From Volvariella volvacea V23 (lineage: Eukaryota; Basidiomycota; Agaricomycetes; Agaricales; Pluteaceae), in contig KB722759.1 of NCBI GenBank assembly GCA_000349905.1, positions 188,498 to 252,497 on the forward strand: 64,000 bases of DNA, read 5' to 3'. The notes beneath the pieces were generated by a model. That model was not told the DNA's origin. It was given only the letters and a program-made list of their open reading frames with translations, and searched no databases. Below are positions 61,669 to 64,000 of this stretch, in pieces (position 1 is the first letter of the stretch; each line of letters starts with the position of its first letter). A program made the position numbers and the translations under genes.

Positions 61669-63941
61669 TCACTTCCAGGCCACAAGCAACCTCTCGGCTG
61701 AACCGCTCTCCTCGCTTTTTTTGACAGCAAGCAGAAACGCCAACCCCTTATGACTCGCTGGTAGTGAAAGGTCAATAATGTCGCTCCCTAATCTCGGCGC
61801 TTTTCCGACGGATATATCTTGCCCACTTGTCGTTTGAATATTAATGAAAGAGATTACCCCTTTATTCGAGTGGGTGCTTTTGCCGATCCGGACTTTGTTC
61901 ACCCGTTCACTCGGTCCAAGCGTTACGGCGGCAGTCTGCACGTCTTTTGTCTGCGTAGACGCTGTACCATCGCCCAACTCCTCTCCAAAGACAACGCTGA
62001 GGGAGAGCCCAGCTGTAGTGCTCATTTGCATCTTTATACTGCTAGGCCATTTATACTTGGAAGAGAAGATGGCATTCATCCTGATCTCATCCCTAAGTTT
62101 CTCCCATCCTTGAGTGTCTGCAGCGGAAGTGCTGGGGGTGATCCCTGCTGCATCAAATTGGTAGGCAGCTAGGACCCAGCGGTTTATCTGAGCATCCAAG
62201 GCTTTGCGCTCCAACTCGCTCAAGCGTAAAGCCGCATTGTCGTCGTAGAGGCGCACAGCAGGCTCTTTGAGCGGCCAATTTGGATCGCTACTAGGGACGC
62301 TGTCGTCGTGAATATAGGGGTCTGTGCTGAGGCGCGCGAATCGTTGGAGGGCGCGAACTTGATGAGAAAGGCTTTTAGGAATCTAATGAGATGCGGATAA
62401 GGGATAGAACAGAATCGAGCGGACAAATGCTTGGCTTACAGGTAGCCTGTTCGCCCATAATTCCGGAGACTTTATCTTCAAATCTGCCATTAATTTCTCA
62501 AGGGACTCAGGTGTTTCGTCCCTACATAGAATGCGTGAGTTGGGTATGCGTATGAATTGACGAATGGCACCAACAATTTGTCGACTTGAGCCATGATCTT
62601 GGCCATTTCAGATTTCATCCCCTTACGCTCCTCCACCAAGTCCTTAACGGCGATATTAATCGGATTGCTCGCAGGGCCGAGCAAATAGTCGGAGGGATTT
62701 GCCAGAATAGACTGGATTCGTCGAATGTTATTCTTGTACACCATGTATGTATCAAGCAGGTCAGAGGCATACGACTCGACATGACTGAAGTCCTTCGGCA
62801 TGATGTTATTCTCGATTGACCATTTCACAAATTGAGGATTATTGTTGTAACGTGTAAGAATCGCCCACGTCTTTTGAGGACAAACTGCAACCTTTGAGGG
62901 AAAAGCGGAAGCAACGCGGTAAAGCGATTCTAGAGTCCATTCTTCGTCATCTATAACATGCAGTAAGGGACTGAGTTTTAAAAATGAATTTGAACTGGAT
63001 TGCACACCTGGTTTGATTCGTCCACCGCCTGACCAGTTGACGGCAATAGTGACTTCAGATTCACGTAGGTTAGTTCCAAAGGCTCCAGTATAGCCCGAGG
63101 GGTCAAAGGTAAAGCCATCAGGACCGGAACCATTGAGATCGCCTATTATTCTGCATCCGCATATGGGTAAATTTGGAGAGAGCAAGAAACGGCAGTCTAC
63201 GTACTTTGCTTTGACTTCCTCCTTTTTCGAGGAATCGAGTGCTTTGATGGAAATGACGCCATGCAATTCTCCACCTTCGATGAAACCTTGGAGCTTGTCA
63301 GACTCAGGAACCGCAAACGTTCAATTGTGACATACCCGAGATGTAGCAATCACCATAAACTTCGTGAAATCTATCATTCTTTTTCTGGCTTCCGCCGAGA
63401 TTGTTCGTTGCTGACTTAACACTGAAACAATTTATAAACTAATCCGAGAATCTCGAGGACTCTTTCGCTCACTCGAACTTCTGGGTCTCCTCGTTTGATT
63501 GATATGATTCTTCACGAGAGCATTAGGTCTGCACATTGAATCCTAGACTCGGCACTCACGATTAACAACCTGCTCATATTATCAGACAAGAGTTCGAGAT
63601 GTGAGCAGGAATTCGCCTACCTTTACTGAAAGAATGACGTTCAGATCACTCTCGGCAAATTTGGACTCGTCGATGCTCGAGGCATTTCCAGACAAAGCAA
63701 GGGACCCGTTTTTTATGGAGGAACCGGTGGAGAGGTTCATAGAGCGGGTAAGGTCGGAAATTTTGGTCACGACATGAGATGAGTATGAAACGGTTTGAGA
63801 GGTATTGATGCCCGTCTTGGTCCTTTGGGAAGCAGGGGCCTTGACTTCGACAGCGTTGTACAGGCATGGGCTTTGAAGGAAGGAGTTGTATCCTTGTCCA
63901 AGGCGCATTGAATCATTGTAAGGTGCGAGAAGTATTCCCAT
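61669..63941 (-). CDS. Uncharacterised eight-exon gene, about 600 aa
   Basis: Exons: 63941-63621, 63569-63560 (10 nt), 63410-63336, 63286-63205, 63150-63008, 62950-62575, 62521-62440 and 62382-61669. The start at 63941 gives MGILLAPYNDSMRLGQG; an open frame extends upstream without an ATG. There is no clear signal peptide or membrane helix. Motifs include LSVKVVN, FHEVYGDCYISGFIEGGEL and VISIKALDSSKKEEVKA. A central Gly-rich segment (NWSGGGRIKP) precedes a helical region, and the C-terminal part is beta-rich. The central pattern resembles a group of fungal hypothetical proteins. A relation to membrane-attack-complex/perforin-like folds crossed my mind, but I cannot show it. All splice phases close, so the gene looks intact. 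Neighbours give no functional clue. Confidence 0.8.
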
Positions 63942-64000
63942 GATGTAACGAGGCAACGATAGATGAACAGGTAGCGGGACTCAAGGGGGCTGAAAGCAGG
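63942..64000. other. Upstream end of the window
   Basis: Only 59 bases upstream of the last gene's start, too little to judge its promoter or a further 5' exon. Confidence 0.5.

Overview
This window is eukaryotic DNA from a filamentous basidiomycete, most likely a wood- or litter-decaying Agaricomycete. The evidence is dense short introns (mostly 45-65 nt, GT-AG), STE3-type pheromone receptors, KRE6/SKN1 glucan-synthesis proteins, a tandem array of AA9 lytic polysaccharide monooxygenases (LPMOs) and the remains of a class II (ligninolytic) peroxidase. It is a draft assembly: three gaps of exactly 100 N lie at 13275-13374, 26989-27088 and 37591-37690. Single-base homopolymer frame breaks in otherwise intact genes may be assembly errors. 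I rebuilt exon structures by hand from splice sites, reading phase and agreement between paralogs; exon ends could be off by a base or so in places.

Layout. (1) 1-5.5 kb: AT-rich start, a decayed piece of a membrane-protein family (about 1600-1915), and an F-box gene on the minus strand with one frame break. (2) 5.5-13 kb: two STE3-type pheromone receptors on the minus strand (5556-7122 and 9639-12983) with an unresolved spliced unit between them. This looks like a B-type (pheromone/receptor) mating locus or a set of STE3 paralogs. I found no convincing CaaX pheromone precursor. The second receptor appears to carry a roughly 655-residue Ser/Pro-rich tail. (3) 14-27 kb: a conserved-looking membrane/coiled-coil gene (14058-16040), its decayed duplicate (19214-20695), and four intact members plus one remnant of an uncharacterised multi-pass membrane family, all four on the minus strand. 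(4) 27.9-37.1 kb: two tandem KRE6/SKN1-like GH16 genes with about twenty exons each, including a shared 5-nt micro-exon. The upstream copy has a one-base insertion. (5) 39.7-55.5 kb: five AA9 genes in the same orientation, in two subtypes (three then two), with a class II peroxidase pseudogene between the third and fourth. (6) 56.3-64 kb: a very long low-complexity protein gene and, on the minus strand, an eight-exon gene of unknown function.

Biologically the window combines mating recognition, cell-wall glucan synthesis and oxidative lignocellulose attack. Its main theme is tandem duplication with birth and death of copies: receptors, membrane family, gene-plus-neighbour duplication, paired glucan-synthesis genes and the AA9 array each show both working copies and relics. 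No tRNA, rRNA or CRISPR array was recognised, and no complete transposon.
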